A DNA stretch of 64,000 bases from Tetradesmus obliquus. Its lineage: Eukaryota > Chlorophyta > Chlorophyceae > Sphaeropleales > Scenedesmaceae. Shown one piece after another: positions 12,125 to 23,333 of this stretch. The stretch is taken from NCBI GenBank assembly GCA_030272155.1, contig CP126203.1:372001-436000 (forward strand). Reading direction: 5' to 3'. The translations under genes were made by a program, and so were the position numbers. The notes under the pieces were generated by a model, which saw nothing but the letters and a program-made list of their open reading frames with translations, was not told the DNA's origin and ran no database searches. Positions within the stretch are counted from its first letter, which is position 1. Each line of letters begins with the position of its first letter.

Positions 12125-14753
12125 TTAGTTGCTCTGGCTCGAGTTGTTGCTGCTGGTGCTGCTGTTGCTGCTGCTGGCCGCAGGAAGCACTGCCACTGTC
12201 ACATTCGTGGGTGACACTGCAGCAGGTGTGCTGGCTGCCGTGGTGTCGACAGTCCCAGTCGGTGCTGTGCCGTTTGCGACCTTGCTGTTGCTGCTGGTGA
12301 CGATGATGTCAGCTCCAGCTGTCTTGACTACATCACTCGTGGGGGGTTCAGCCATGTTGGATGGATAAACCCTGATAAAGTCAATCAGCATTTGACTGTT
12401 GATGGTGGCCACGTTTGGGTCCACCAGCTGGCCTCCCACATTGTATGTTGTCTCCAGGAAGAAGGGCTGGTCAAAGGGCCACTCGGAAACATCAAAGCGG
12501 CTGACAGCAAACGTCTTCTGGCCATCCACAAACCTGAGGACATCAATAGCAGGAGCAACAAGCAGTTGCGTAAGGGTCCAGGCATCATAATTGATGGCGT
12601 CAGCCACAACAAACGTGTCAGAAAAATAGCACTTTGGTTGGACGCATCAGACCATGGGGCAAGAGGGTAGTGCCCCGGCTTCATATGCACCAAGGTGAAT
12701 CCCTCAGTCACGTTTTCTGCAGGTGGCATGCATCTGCCTCATGTGCAATGCAGCAGGCCATTAGGAAGGTCCAGGAATGCCTGATGCATGCTGAACTTCA
12801 TGGCTGGAGCATCCTGTGCGACCACAACTCAATTCATTCACTAGTCGAGCATGCAGGCTGCTGCCTGATGCACATGCAACAGTTGCATCGCCATGCAGCG
12901 CTTGCAAACCAGCTGCCATTCACAAGTTATGCATGCCAAAAGCAGTGGTGCAGCCGAAGGGCAGCGGTGGCTGCTGGAATGAGGCCTTATGGTGCTGCAT
13001 TACTTTGTCATGTGACGCACCAGCTTCCAGTGGCTTGTTGTACCCATGCATGTGCACATATATGTCTAGTGAAATGCCTTTGAAGAATATATTCTACAGC
13101 CGTATATACGGCCCTGCTGATTGACATGAATTGCAAACGCACCCACCAGCGCAAGTAGTCGCAGTTTCATTCCAGCTTGTGCACGCGCCTACATGCCTAA
13201 ACCTAAGCCCCATACCCACCAGCGCATGTAGTCGCAGTTCCACCCCAGCTTCTACACGCGCCTAAACGCCTAAACCCAAGCCCATACCCACCAGCGCAAG
13301 TAGTCGATGTTCCATTCCAGCTTTCACACGCGCCTGAATCTCTAAACCTAAGCCCCTGAACCCCAAACCCACCAGCGCAAGTAGTCGCAGTTCCATTCCA
13401 GCTTGTACACGTGCCAGTCTAGCGATGTGTCAGCCAGCGGCGTCTCACTGACCCTCCATGCGTGCTGCCCATACTCCCTCAGCTGGATGCCATGGGATAC
13501 GCTGGTGCTCATGTCGCGGTGGTCAGCAATGCCGATTTCGCCACTGGCGGGCCACTGCAGCAGTGCAAGCGGCACGGCAACAGTGCTGGGAACAGCAGCA
13601 GCGCAATGACTACAGCAGGAGTGTGGGATAAAATGGCAGTACAATGGATACGGCAGCAGTGTTGCGCAGGTTTGGCACAGGAGAGCATAGGCTTGCCTGA
13701 TTCTGATGCTGATATTACGTACAGGTTGCAGCTGGCATGCACCCAACTCAACAGGGCTCGAACAACTTGTGACTTGTAAGGCACGTTGCCGTTCTTCTGG
13801 ACGCATTGCGGGCCGCTACAATTGTCTCATTGGCTTGCTATTGCGGCTCCTCCTTTGTTCCTTTGTATGTCACCCAACTCAACAATATAACGTTATGACG
13901 CAGCGTCTCACCTTGCCGTACTTGCCGCAGTCATCCTTCCACTCGCAGCGTGGCGCATCAGCCGCCTGGTCCTGCGGCTCCGGAAACAGCCGCAGCCCGC
14001 CACGCGTGCCCAGCACGGCAGGGAACTTGATGCGGGCCTCGATAACGAGCGAGGTGCAGTTGCCTGCAGACATACAGGCACACAGACGGCAGCATGTCGT
14101 CAAGCAGAACACACAGCTGCACCCCGCCACGCGTGCCCAGCACGGCAGCGAACTTGATGCACGCCTGAAGCAATGGGCGAGGGGCATTTGCATGGAAGCA
14201 GACACAGACATGCGGCCAGCGCACGGTGCGCCAGCATTGGGGCAAGTGTCTGGACAGCACACCGCAGAGAAAGCCACACAACGTGATGTGCGCCTTGATC
14301 GCCAGTGAAGTGAAGTTGCTTGAAGACATACATGCATGATGACGGTGGGCGAGTGATGGGTGCCCTGCAGTTGCCTGAAGACATACATGCGTATGGACGG
14401 CGCGTTTTACATCAACAGGAGGGACAGCTGCAGCCCATCACGCGTGCCTGACACGGCAGGGAAGGTGAGAGATGGGAGATGGCAGTCTGGTGATGGTAGC
14501 AGCACACGTTTGGCCAGCGCACATTGTTTCAGCATGAATGCCGATGAGATAGCTGCTTGTACAATGAGAGAAAGTTATTCCAGCACTACACTCTGGTGTA
14601 GCGGGCCACTATGTTGCATTATACTACATTACACCCCATCACACCCCATCACGCTGCAGCGCAACCTACTGGCATCTCCCAGCCTCAATCACGAATAGCT
14701 GCACCCAGACTCCCTCCATATCTTTCTGTGATGTGATGCTGACTCTTTTCAAT

Positions 14754-14794
<41 letters not shown>

Positions 14795-17396
14795 TGCACC
14801 AGCAGCAACACACCTGTTGGTGCGTCTCCTTTGGCCAGCGCTAGGGGTGCCTTGAAGATGCGCTTGCTCTTGGAAGTAAGGCCACCAGATGTCCATGAGG
14901 TTTTGGTGCTGTTGAAAGGTGCCTCGTTGGGCATGCAAGTGATCTCCGTAGGATAGTAAACTGCCTGAAGCCTCAGCACTGTGTTGTTGGGGGCTGCAGA
15001 GTCAGGTATCACTGCCACACTTGTGGCATCAGAAGTGAAGCACTGATTGCAAAAGTAACAACAACAGCAAGAGCAGCAGCGACACAGGCAACAACCATAT
15101 GTGAGCGGATGGGCAGGTAGAAACACGTTGCCATTAACTTGTGTGGTAGAGCACCAACGGCAGGCAGTGAGGGGTGTATTGTTCAGTGCTTCGTGTTGAC
15201 ACTGCCCTGGCTGGAGGCAGCTGGCACCAAGTGTCAGTACATTCTCCGCAAGATAAATAGAGGGGTTACACGGTGTGTTCATGCGGCATGCGCCACGCCA
15301 GGCACCTGGTACAACAGGAAGCTGCACGCCACGCTAGGCCTGTGCCGCCTACAAGTGCCAGCATACACGCATGCGCACAGTGTTACACACGCAGGGCAAC
15401 AGCCGCTGCAGAGAATCTGCCAGCAGAGCTTCCCTGGCTGCCACACGTACACAGGGATTAGGGTTTGCATCAACATGCAGAGCTGGTTCAGCGGCTATGT
15501 ATGCCTGCTTCTCACCAGCCGAGCCCAACGCAGTAGCAGTCCCAGCCCTCGTCCAAGTTCAGGGTATTGCTGTACCCTTATAGCCTTGAACCCTACAACC
15601 CAACCCTGAAACCAAACCCCACCTGCTTCTCGCTGAGCCCAAAGCCGTAAAAGTCCCAGCCCTTGTCCAGTCCGTTGCCCACGCGAGGCGTCCAGCTCAC
15701 ACTGCTGACGCTGCTGAAGCCATCATAGAACACCTGCGAAAAACACCCACACAGCACACGAAACACAACCGGGAGAGGTGCAGCTGTATGAGGGTTGGGG
15801 TGGTTTGGGCAGCGTGAATTTGCACAGATGAAGCAGCGACGGTTTCCTGCAACTCAACAATGAACACGTGGCGCTTGCACTTGGTCAACGTGAGTTTTTG
15901 ATAGGGGCCCGGCACCACATAAGACGGTATGAGCCACAACATGACAACTGTGCACATACACACAAAGCGGTCCACCCTGTTGTGGCTCAGACCATCTAGA
16001 TGGTGCCAGGACCCACATGTAACCAGTCTATCTGTAAAGAGACATACCTCTGTGAGGGGCACCAGTGGAGGCAGTGGCGGCACAGGCTTTGGGGCATTGG
16101 CTTCCTTCCATGCCTTTTCCCTGGGCAGCAGCACCTGGAAGTAGTAGACTGGCCTGCAGCGGATGGCGGCAGCAGCAGCGGCAGCAGCAGCAAGTGAGGT
16201 CCGCGCTCAGAGACACCAGCCAACGTAGCTGTATCCTGCACTTGCTGTGTCTAGCTCACAGCCGCAGTCGTTGCCTGCTGTTGCAGCCACTGGACAGCTG
16301 CTCAGATGTGGCCAATGCCTGTGGGGGGGCGGATGCTGAGTGACAGTGTGCTGTAGTCTGGTTGAGACCCTGGCACTAGTCATCTGGTCATGGCTGAAAC
16401 TGAGAGTAAGACTCAATTTGAAACTGAAAATAAGCCAAAGCAGGCACTGCTCATGCAGCTGCTGCACTGAAGACATGTCTTGAGCAGTGTACACTGCAGA
16501 CGGCGGCAACACCTGCTCGTCGCACAGCTGGCACCTAAAATTACATTGCGTTCCGTTACATACTCCACTCAACCGGGAGTGACGACTCACCCCACCACAG
16601 CTGGCACGACAATGACAACGCACAGCGCCACCCAGATGAGTGTGTTGCGCAGCTTTTTTGTGGGTGGCAGTGGCTCGTCTTTGAAAGGGTTTGCTCCTGC
16701 TGGGATCTCCGCAGCTGCTGCAGCAAATATGGCTCCCGTGTCTGCACCACCTGCAGCAGCATGAAGCATGATAATATGCACGTGAGCTGCAGCAGCCAGG
16801 TCCACGGGCTGTGCCGATGACCCTATGGCTCACAGTCTCTTGCAGACATGTGACTAGCTGCCATCAAGTCTCCGCTGCGACCTTTGTCAAAACAATATCA
16901 AACCACCAATGATAGCATGCTGGTGTGTTCACACTGCAAGGTTCAACTAGTGCCTGACTGTGAAGGTCGTGTGCCGCCCAGCAAACAGTTCATGACAGGC
17001 TGCCAACGTCATCGGCCAGAGAGTCGCAACCTTGGTGTGCAAGGCAGCTACGAAGCAAGCTGCTGCATCATGCAAATGCACAGACATGCGCCTGCAGTCT
17101 GCGGCATGCAGCACTCAACACACGACCGCCCAGCCAATGTAGCAGCAGGCTGCTGGGCTGCTGGGCTGCTGGGCTGCTGCTGGAGCCAATGGCTGCTATT
17201 GGCTGCTGGCTGCTGCTGGGGGGCCTTGCAGGGCTGGCTGTATCTCACCATCCCTGGAGCCAATGTGTAGCGTGATGTCGGGACCTTCCTCCTTGCTGGT
17301 GTTGCGAGTCCTGCCAGGGAACCAGGACCAGTTTTCCTCGCTCACTTCAGACACCTGGCCCAGGCTCTGGCTGCTGGCGGAAGGCTTCATAGGCAT
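12125..17396 (-). CDS. Type II membrane GH16-family protein with degenerate catalytic motif
   Basis: Single-pass protein of 498 residues with a C-terminal GH16 (beta-glucanase/transglycosylase fold) domain facing the lumen or outside. Eight exons, all in phase: 17396-17249, 16750-16591, 16153-16048, 15733-15623, 15042-14814, 14063-13912, 13554-13373, 12533-12125; start ATG 17396, stop TAA. Residues 1-85 are cytosolic, 86-102 (TLIWVALCVV...) a membrane anchor after KKLR. GH16 marks: FYDGFSSV, SLVIEARIKFP, DYLRWFVDG, WPFDQPFFLETTYNVGG and FIRVYPS. The catalytic site reads WPASGEIGIAD (E308, G310, D313) instead of the usual ExDxxE, so the central Asp is Gly and the acid/base Glu is Asp. A Ser/Thr/Asn-rich tail (about 424-498) has several N-glycosylation sequons. 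It may be inactive, a lectin-like binder or a regulator; the first exon is the least certain. Confidence 0.87.
13142..13416 (-). repeat. Four tandem copies of an exon 3' end with donor site
   Basis: The 3' end of the GH16 exon 13554-13373 and its donor (GTGGGT on the minus strand) recur three more times in the next intron at about 13142-13188, 13214-13263 and 13287-13334, spaced 72-77 bases. Spacers contain degenerate CCTAAACC-type telomere-like strings. Each copy keeps the GCTG|GTGGGT junction, so four competing donors exist. Confidence 0.88.
14119..14470 (-). repeat. Degenerate duplicates of the GH16 exon 14063-13912
   Basis: Fragments resembling the exon that codes EARIKFPAVLGTRGG lie in the intron upstream of it (in gene sense): about 14119-14167, 14283-14335, 14366-14392 and 14429-14470. 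Shared strings include CACGCGTGCC.AGCACGGCAG and CAGTTGCCTG(A)AGACATACA. Several carry the exon's acceptor side. Confidence 0.7.
14757..14797 (-). repeat. (CAG/CTG)n microsatellite in GH16 intron
   Basis: About 13 CAG units on the plus strand (CTG in gene sense), starting about 20 bases after the donor at 14813. Here the tract sits near the donor, unlike the acceptor-linked tracts elsewhere. Confidence 0.9.
15904..16014. repeat. Foldback form of the dispersed repeat
   Basis: Two inverted arms (15904-15940 and 15979-16014, GTTGTGGCTCA.ACC.TCT...GGTGCC.GG.CCC) flank a spacer of about 38 bases within a GH16 intron. This suggests that the single-arm copies elsewhere in the window are parts of a MITE-like foldback element. 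Confidence 0.7.
16553..16590 (-). repeat. Short relic of the retroelement-like tail repeat
   Basis: On the minus strand ACTCCCGGTTGAGTGGAG followed by TATGTAACGG resembles the ends of the repeats at 22191-22300 and 47700-47775. It overlaps the donor of GH16 exon 2. Confidence 0.45.
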
Positions 17397-18628
17397 GGTC
17401 ACCTGGGCGGCAATTGCCAGCGCGCATGTGAGACAAATTCAGTCATTCTTCATATTACTGTTGCATGTGTATCGGCATCTGAGCCTCGTGTCGTGAACAG
17501 AGATTGCGCGTGTGCTTTTTGGCATTCACGAGTACTGCGTGGCGGGCGCATGCAGCGTCAGTTAGGCCTCTTGTCATGCACTACAGCTTGCTTATACGTA
17601 AACATATTCTTATCACAAATCATGCACGTGCATCGTGCTCTGGACGTAAAGTTCATGCAAGGCTGTCCTAGTGCAGCAGCATTTTCACTTCTAGCACTGC
17701 CTAGGATAACCACCCACCGGCTGAATTGGTGGCTTAGGCTTACAAAATAAAGGACTACAGGCGCGGTATGTGCTTAGCGATAGCCCGGGCGCCTTGGGTG
17801 ACAAGGGGCGTGAAGGAGTGTCTACGGCTACGACACTGCAAGAATACAAGCATGACCGCGCATGATGAGCTGCAGAACCTTTTGATGGTGGAAATGCAGG
17901 CGCTTGACATGAGTCTGGAAGCAAAAGCAGAGCACCAGCACCAACTGGCAGCGTGCGAACCCTGATAACAGTTTACAAAAACATGACAGATGACATAGAT
18001 ACACGGCGATAAAAAATTTAATTTTACTTTTCAGTGTTTATGTATGGCGACATTGCTGCTTAATCGTGGTCAAAGAGGCGAATGCATGTCTGGTGGTGCT
18101 GGCAGTGCCAGGTCTTAGACCTCGCCCCTGCGGCGCGGCATGGTAACGCATGACACATGCGGGTGCGGTTGCCGCTGCGTGCGCAGAGGCATTTTCGAGA
18201 AACGGCACTTAAAGCGGCCTGTTACCAACCCAGCTGCTAAGCCAGTGCATACAAACAAGGGCCGGGGCCAAGGTGTTTTCTTTGGAGACAGTGTTAGGCA
18301 CGCCACTCATCTGCTCTTGCCCCACTGCTGCAGCATGTTACACAGCTGCCGGATGCACAGGCACCAGCTGAGATGGCGCAGCCAGCCAGGTACAGCTGCT
18401 GCCAGTGGCAGCAAGAGGAGACTGCCAATTTACGGCAGGTATCACGCACAACAATTCAATGGCCTGCAAGCAAAGTAGCAGCTGCCCTCGTAGCATGCCG
18501 CACCATCCAACTGCTACTCCACATCCCCATGTCTGCAACTGCCACACTGACACATCAACACGCACCACAACTGTGGCACAAGCCCTCGCAGGGACCACAG
18601 GCATGCCTAGATATAGGCACAGGGCTTT
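17397..18628. other. Intergenic spacer upstream of the GH16 gene
   Basis: No gene is supported. It should contain the promoter of the GH16 gene that starts at 17396 on the minus strand; no TATA-type or other motif stood out. Confidence 0.5.
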
Positions 18629-21600
18629 CTAGGCCAAAGCCATCCAGCACCGCACTTCACAGCAGGCTGCCACCTGCTGATAATCCAGCGGCGCAGCTGG
18701 CAGCTGCCACAGCCACTCAAACACGTCCCACTCTTGCTCCTCAAACGACAGCAGCAGCAGCTGCCGCACAGCAGCGGCGTCCAGAGCAACCTGCCGCGCC
18801 GCTGGCAGCTTGTCGTACAGCAGCTGCAGCAGCTCAAGTGGCAGGACCGACTCAATCCCTGCTGTCAACAGCCGCACAAGTGCAGATCCCTCGAGCCGCT
18901 GCACAACTGGCAGCTGCAGCACCGAGCACAGTAGCGCATTGGCACTGCCAGAGCTCTGCTTCTGCGGCGCTGCTTGGAGCAACTGCTCAGCGCTCTGCTG
19001 GTCTATCTGCGCTGCTGCTGGTAGCTGGCCAACCAGCTGCACACCAGATACGGAGCCACGCTCAACACACGCTGTTAGGAGCTCTGCAACTGCACCTGCT
19101 GCAGCTGCCTGGGCATCACGCAGCTGAAACAGCTGCTGAGCAGCAGCTGCAGTGATGCGCCTAGCATCCAGCTGCGACAGCGCGTCAAGCAGCAGCTGCT
19201 GCATGGCTTCACTGCTGATGCTGATGCCCTCCGCTGTTATGACTGCACATGTGCCAATCACCTCGTCGCTGGCTTTCACATTCAGTTGCAGCAATTTCAG
19301 TGTGTGCACACCATCATACAGGTTGAACTCATCCAGCGAGACCACGGATGCTTGTGGCAGATCTACCAGGAAGTTGAAGATGTGCAAGTGGCCTGCCTGC
19401 AGTGACTGGCTGAACAAGCCAGCCATCGCTTGCCTGCTCAACTGCTGTGCCCCTGGCAGCGTCAATATGCTGCTCACTGCTCCCTCATTGCCGGCCTCTA
19501 CTGCTACTGCTAGCACACTTGCTACCGCATCTGGTGGCAGCTGCTGCGCCGCTGGAAGTGCTGATATGGCGCACTGCTCCCTCACTGCCAGCCTTGACTG
19601 CTGCTGCTAGCATGCTTGCTACTGCAGCTGCTGGCAGCTGCTGCGCCCCTGGCAGTGCTGATATCCTGGTCGCTACTCCCTCATGCCGGCCTCAACTGCT
19701 GTTGTTAGCACGCTTGCCACTGCATCTGCTGGCAGCTGCTGCATTGCTGGCAGCGCCAGCAGCTGCTGCTGCATCTCACCATGAAAGACAAAATGCTCCT
19801 GCGGCTCCGTATCATGCGGCGGCGGCTGCTGCTCCTGCACTGCATACTTGAGCACCGCTGCTGCTGTCTCCACAGATATCTGCCCAGCTGCAGGCGCTCT
19901 CAGCAGAACCGCTATAGTTGAAAGCCACCATGACCGCTGCTTCTGCCGCAACATTGCCAGCAGCAGCTGTTCAATGGCGGCTGTGCTGAGCTTGCTGACT
20001 GCTGGCAGCTCAAAGAAACGGTCAAGCAGCCGCAGGTCACCTTTAATGCCTCGCAGGCAGAAGTCGAGCACTGCGTCTACTGGCAGCTGCTGGGTTGCCG
20101 GCAGGTCCCGAACTGCGCTGCGTAGAACATCGGAATCAACGCTGTTGCACAGCGCCTCCTGCAGGAAAGCTGTGTAGCCTTCGCTGCCATCAATCTGGTG
20201 TGACGCTGGCGTCAGTCCTGCTATATCTCTTACTGCGCTGCCGTCGTCGCTGTGAATGGCTTCACGCAGCAGCTGCAGCAGCTCGCCGCCTGTCAGCTGG
20301 CTGCCAAGCTGCATTGGCTCCAGATCCTCTAATGCTTCATACACGCCTTCACCCCACGAGTCGCACAGCAGCTGCTGCACCAGCCGCACAGCATCGCCAG
20401 GGGCAAGCTGCTGCGCTGCCTGCAGCTCTGCAAGCTCCTGCACCAGCTGCCGCTTTTCTGCTGCACCCGCAGCTAGCAGCGCATCACACAGCACGCGCGA
20501 CGGCAGCTGCTGCGCAGCAGGCACTGCACGGATCACGCACTGCACAAAGCGCAGGTGGCCACGCCTACGGGCGAGGCTCACAAGGCTTGCTAACTCGGCT
20601 GGCTGCATCGCTTTGACACCAGGCAGCTTGAGCAATGCTGCAAAACCAGACACCGCCCGTGCTGCTGCATCTTCATCTTCTAGATCATGCTCTTATTCCT
20701 CATCCGGTTGCTCCAGCTGGATGCGCAGGCACAGCAGCTTGGCCTCTGCCTGGGGGCTGAGCTGCTGGGCTGGCGGGGCATCTGCAACGCCATCTACAAG
20801 ATCATTGTGCCCACGTATCATGGCTGTGGTGAGCAGGTGCTCTACCAGCTGCACCATGCTGCTGTTGCTGCTGCTGTCGGTACTGCTGCTGCCCGCAGCA
20901 ACACTGCTGCTGCTGCTGCTGCTTTGAGCATACATCAGCCTGTTGTTCTCACGGCAGGCATGCTGTATGCATCCTGCCTGTCAAGAGTCAGACAGGTTGA
21001 CAGCTATCAGCAGCAGGTCCTGCAGCTGCGCTGATGCCAGCGTGCGCACCAGACTTTCATTCTGGCCGCTCTGCAGCATAAAAAAGCAGCAGAGTTGCAG
21101 TGACAGCACAGCAGTGACCAGTTGTCGTTGCTTCAGTCTTCTAGGGCTGATGCCACAGCACCTGGTGTGCAGAGGCAGGTGTGCTGTGACCAACATGTAA
21201 CTCAAGCGCACTCACATGCGTCTATAGTGAGCACCGCCGTCATGTGTGCTCTACATGCCCACACCATGTGAAAGGCAGCGTCACATGCGTACAGCAGCGT
21301 CAGCCTGGCAGCAATCACCGCAAGGCGCCTACGTACACTGGCAGTATCTGATGGGTACTCACCCACTCTGATGGCTGGCCGCAGAGCCGTGCAATGTAGA
21401 GCACCATGGCTGCCTCGTCTTCAAATTTGCTGCAGGGTCACTACCCGCCAACTGCATCAATCAAGCTGTCCATGCCCCGCAGCCGTTGCTTTGCAGCAGC
21501 AACCAGCTGTTCTGCTGAAAGCTGCATGCCACGTCTAAAGGCAATGCCTGGAACAGCCTCCTGCAAGTCGGCAGGCAGGTCCTGGCACAGCTGCAGCAGT

Positions 21601-21938
21601 GCGTGCGTCACTCTTGGCGCAGCTACCACTGCAGGCCCAGCTGTGGCCAGGAGCCACTCCAGCGGCTCCGTAAACACATCTATCAACATCAAAGCACAAC
21701 TGTGGTAGCGAGTATCCGCGTGTTTCATGGAGTGTGACCAGCATCGCAGGCCTGTTGAGGCAGCAGTAGCTAGCAGGCTGGCTAGCTGCAGCTGCACATG
21801 CCTCTGCACATCCTCCAGAGTTAGCCTGCTGACCATGTGCAAATGAACCAGCGTCTTAACGTCATGCACGTAACCTATGCACAGTGTAAGCACCTGCTGC
21901 TTAGCTGAAGAGAACTGGGCGTTCGTCATACAAGCCAT
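18629..21938 (-). pseudogene. Broken BTB-like, Leu/Ala/Gln-rich helical-repeat gene
   Basis: The minus strand carries one long, nearly continuous frame with repeated helical units built on LPxAQQLPxDAVxSxLxxAVEAG. The N-terminal part (21938-21364, then 21070-20936) has a stretch ending in LLIAVNLSDS...ACRENNRL that recalls the end of a BTB fold; this is a weak match. The frame is broken at TAG-TGA (21441-21436), TGA (20981-20983), TAA (20693-20695, inside an acidic run PDEE*EHDLEDED), a one-base loss near 19673 giving TAG, and a two-base loss near 19600 that restores frame. Other genes here use TAA, TAG and TGA as stops, so recoding is unlikely. A partial second copy lies at 22944-23333. Unrecognised introns or assembly errors could explain some breaks. 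Confidence 0.6.
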
Positions 21939-22190
21939 CGACGTCGGAGCTACAAAGGACCTTAGAAAGAACACGCAGCATGGATATACTGAAGTTTCTA
22001 CCGCTCTGCACACATGCAAAGCATGTCAGCTGTCACAGTGACACGCGGTGAAATTCAAATCAATGTGACTGTCAGCTGCAGGGCAGCAACGTCCAAATCA
22101 GTGATTGATCGTGCTTAGCTCCACATTATAATCATTCCTTATTCAGTTTTCGTTCGTGCTGTATGGGCTTGGCCACGCGTCAAGAGTTGC

Positions 22191-22300
22191 ATTACATTAC
22201 ATTACATTACATTACATTACATTACATTACATTACATTACATTACATGCTCCACTCAACGAGGAGTGGGAACCCCAGTCAGGAGCCAACGAGTTGCATTC
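22191..22300 (-). repeat. Retroelement-like 3' end with (TAATG)11 tail
   Basis: Eleven ATTAC units (22191-22245) are followed by a segment whose minus strand reads TTGGCTCCTGACTGGGG, then CCCACTCCTCGTTGAGTGG and the tail. The same segment, with a short TAAGGTAATG tail, occurs at 47700-47775, and a relic at 16553-16590. A short tandem tail after a shared end is typical of non-LTR retrotransposon 3' ends. No reverse transcriptase is present. Confidence 0.55.
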
Positions 22301-22321
22301 TGCAGTTAATTAACTGCAGAA
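22298..22321. repeat. 24-bp perfect palindrome
   Basis: TTCTGCAGTTAATTAACTGCAGAA is self-complementary and overlaps the start of the larger palindrome by two bases. Confidence 0.9.
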
Positions 22322-22385
22322 TAGGGTCAGTCACTGCTGTCTCTGCATGTTATAACATGCAGAGACAGCAGTGACTTACCCTATT
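22320..22385. repeat. 66-bp near-perfect palindrome without spacer
   Basis: Arms of 33 bases meet at 22352/22353 with one mismatch; the inner 46 bases (22330-22375) are perfect, from GTCACTGCTGTCTC to its complement. No loop bases separate the arms. Could extrude as a cruciform; no gene around it. Confidence 0.93.
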
Positions 22386-22943
22386 TGTGCTACAACACCA
22401 GAAGTAAAGACTCGAGCTAGCTCAAGCTATGAAATCATGCAAGGCGTGGCCAGTCATTACTGCATGCCTGCAGCACCAGCTGCCTGGCGTGGTCAGGTCC
22501 CACTGACTTCCAAGACAGTCCTGCGAAGTTTGCAGGAGCAGAGTATACAGCAGCTGCATGGAAGCACTGATGGAAGTTACTGGGGTAAAATCTAGTATAT
22601 GCGCTTTTGTCACTGATACACATCATTTCGGATGGCTGCTGACCACAGCTGGCAATGCATCTACCGCAGCGCCAGCTGTGACACATCCACTGACCAGTGA
22701 TCACTGCGCTAGCAGCTGCTAAGCATCTCATTGCGCACCACAGCCGTGGCTCCAGCCCTTACGTTTAGAGAGTTGCAGGATACGCACTTTTCAAAGCATA
22801 TATGATTACATGCGATATATGTATCAACTGGTTGTGTGTCAAGGGACGGGGACACAGCCGGTGTCTCCGGCGAGTTGCAGGCAACCGCTGGATTCAACTG
22901 CACTAGTAATCGGCCAGTTGTCACAGAACCACAGGCAAGCCAG

Positions 22944-23333
22944 GCTAGGCCAAAGCCACCAGCACCGCACTTCACAGCAAGCGGCCACCTGCTGATTATC
23001 CAGCGGCGCAGCTGGCAGTTTCCTAAGCCACTCAAACACGTCCCACTCCTGCTGCTCAAACGACAGCAGCAGCAGCTGCCGCACAGCAGCGGCGTCCAGC
23101 GCACCCTGCCACGCTGCTGGCAGCTGGTCTCACAGCAGCTGCAGCAGCTGCAGCGGCATGTCCACTCAATTCATGCCTTCAACAGCCACACAAGTGAAGG
23201 TCCTTTGAGTCGCTGCACAGCTGGCAGCTGCAGCACCGAGCACAGTAGCGCATTGACACTGCCATTGCTTAACTCCTGCAGCGTTGCTTGCAGCAGCCGT
23301 TCCGCACTCTGCTGGTCTATCACCTGCCGGTAA
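22944..23333 (-). pseudogene. Partial duplicate of the repeat gene's 3' part
   Basis: This segment aligns base by base with 18629-19028, including the block coding LLLLSFEQQEWDVFEWL and CEVRCW. A one-base deletion near its end changes the frame of the terminus and other indels break the upstream part. It is a truncated copy in the same orientation. Confidence 0.75.

Noticed and set aside
18373-19155. 260-codon plus-strand frame rich in Ala and Gln
   Set aside because: It is the complement of the helical-repeat frame; composition comes from CAG/CTG-rich codons on the other strand.
20690-20697. TAA/TAG recoded as glutamine, as in some ulvophytes
   Set aside because: The complete genes in this window end in TAA, TAG and TGA at family-typical C-termini, so the standard code is used.
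21424-21440. 15-base GT...AG segment as a mini-intron
   Set aside because: Removing it would restore the frame, but 15 bases is far below known algal intron sizes, and other stops in the same gene cannot be explained this way.
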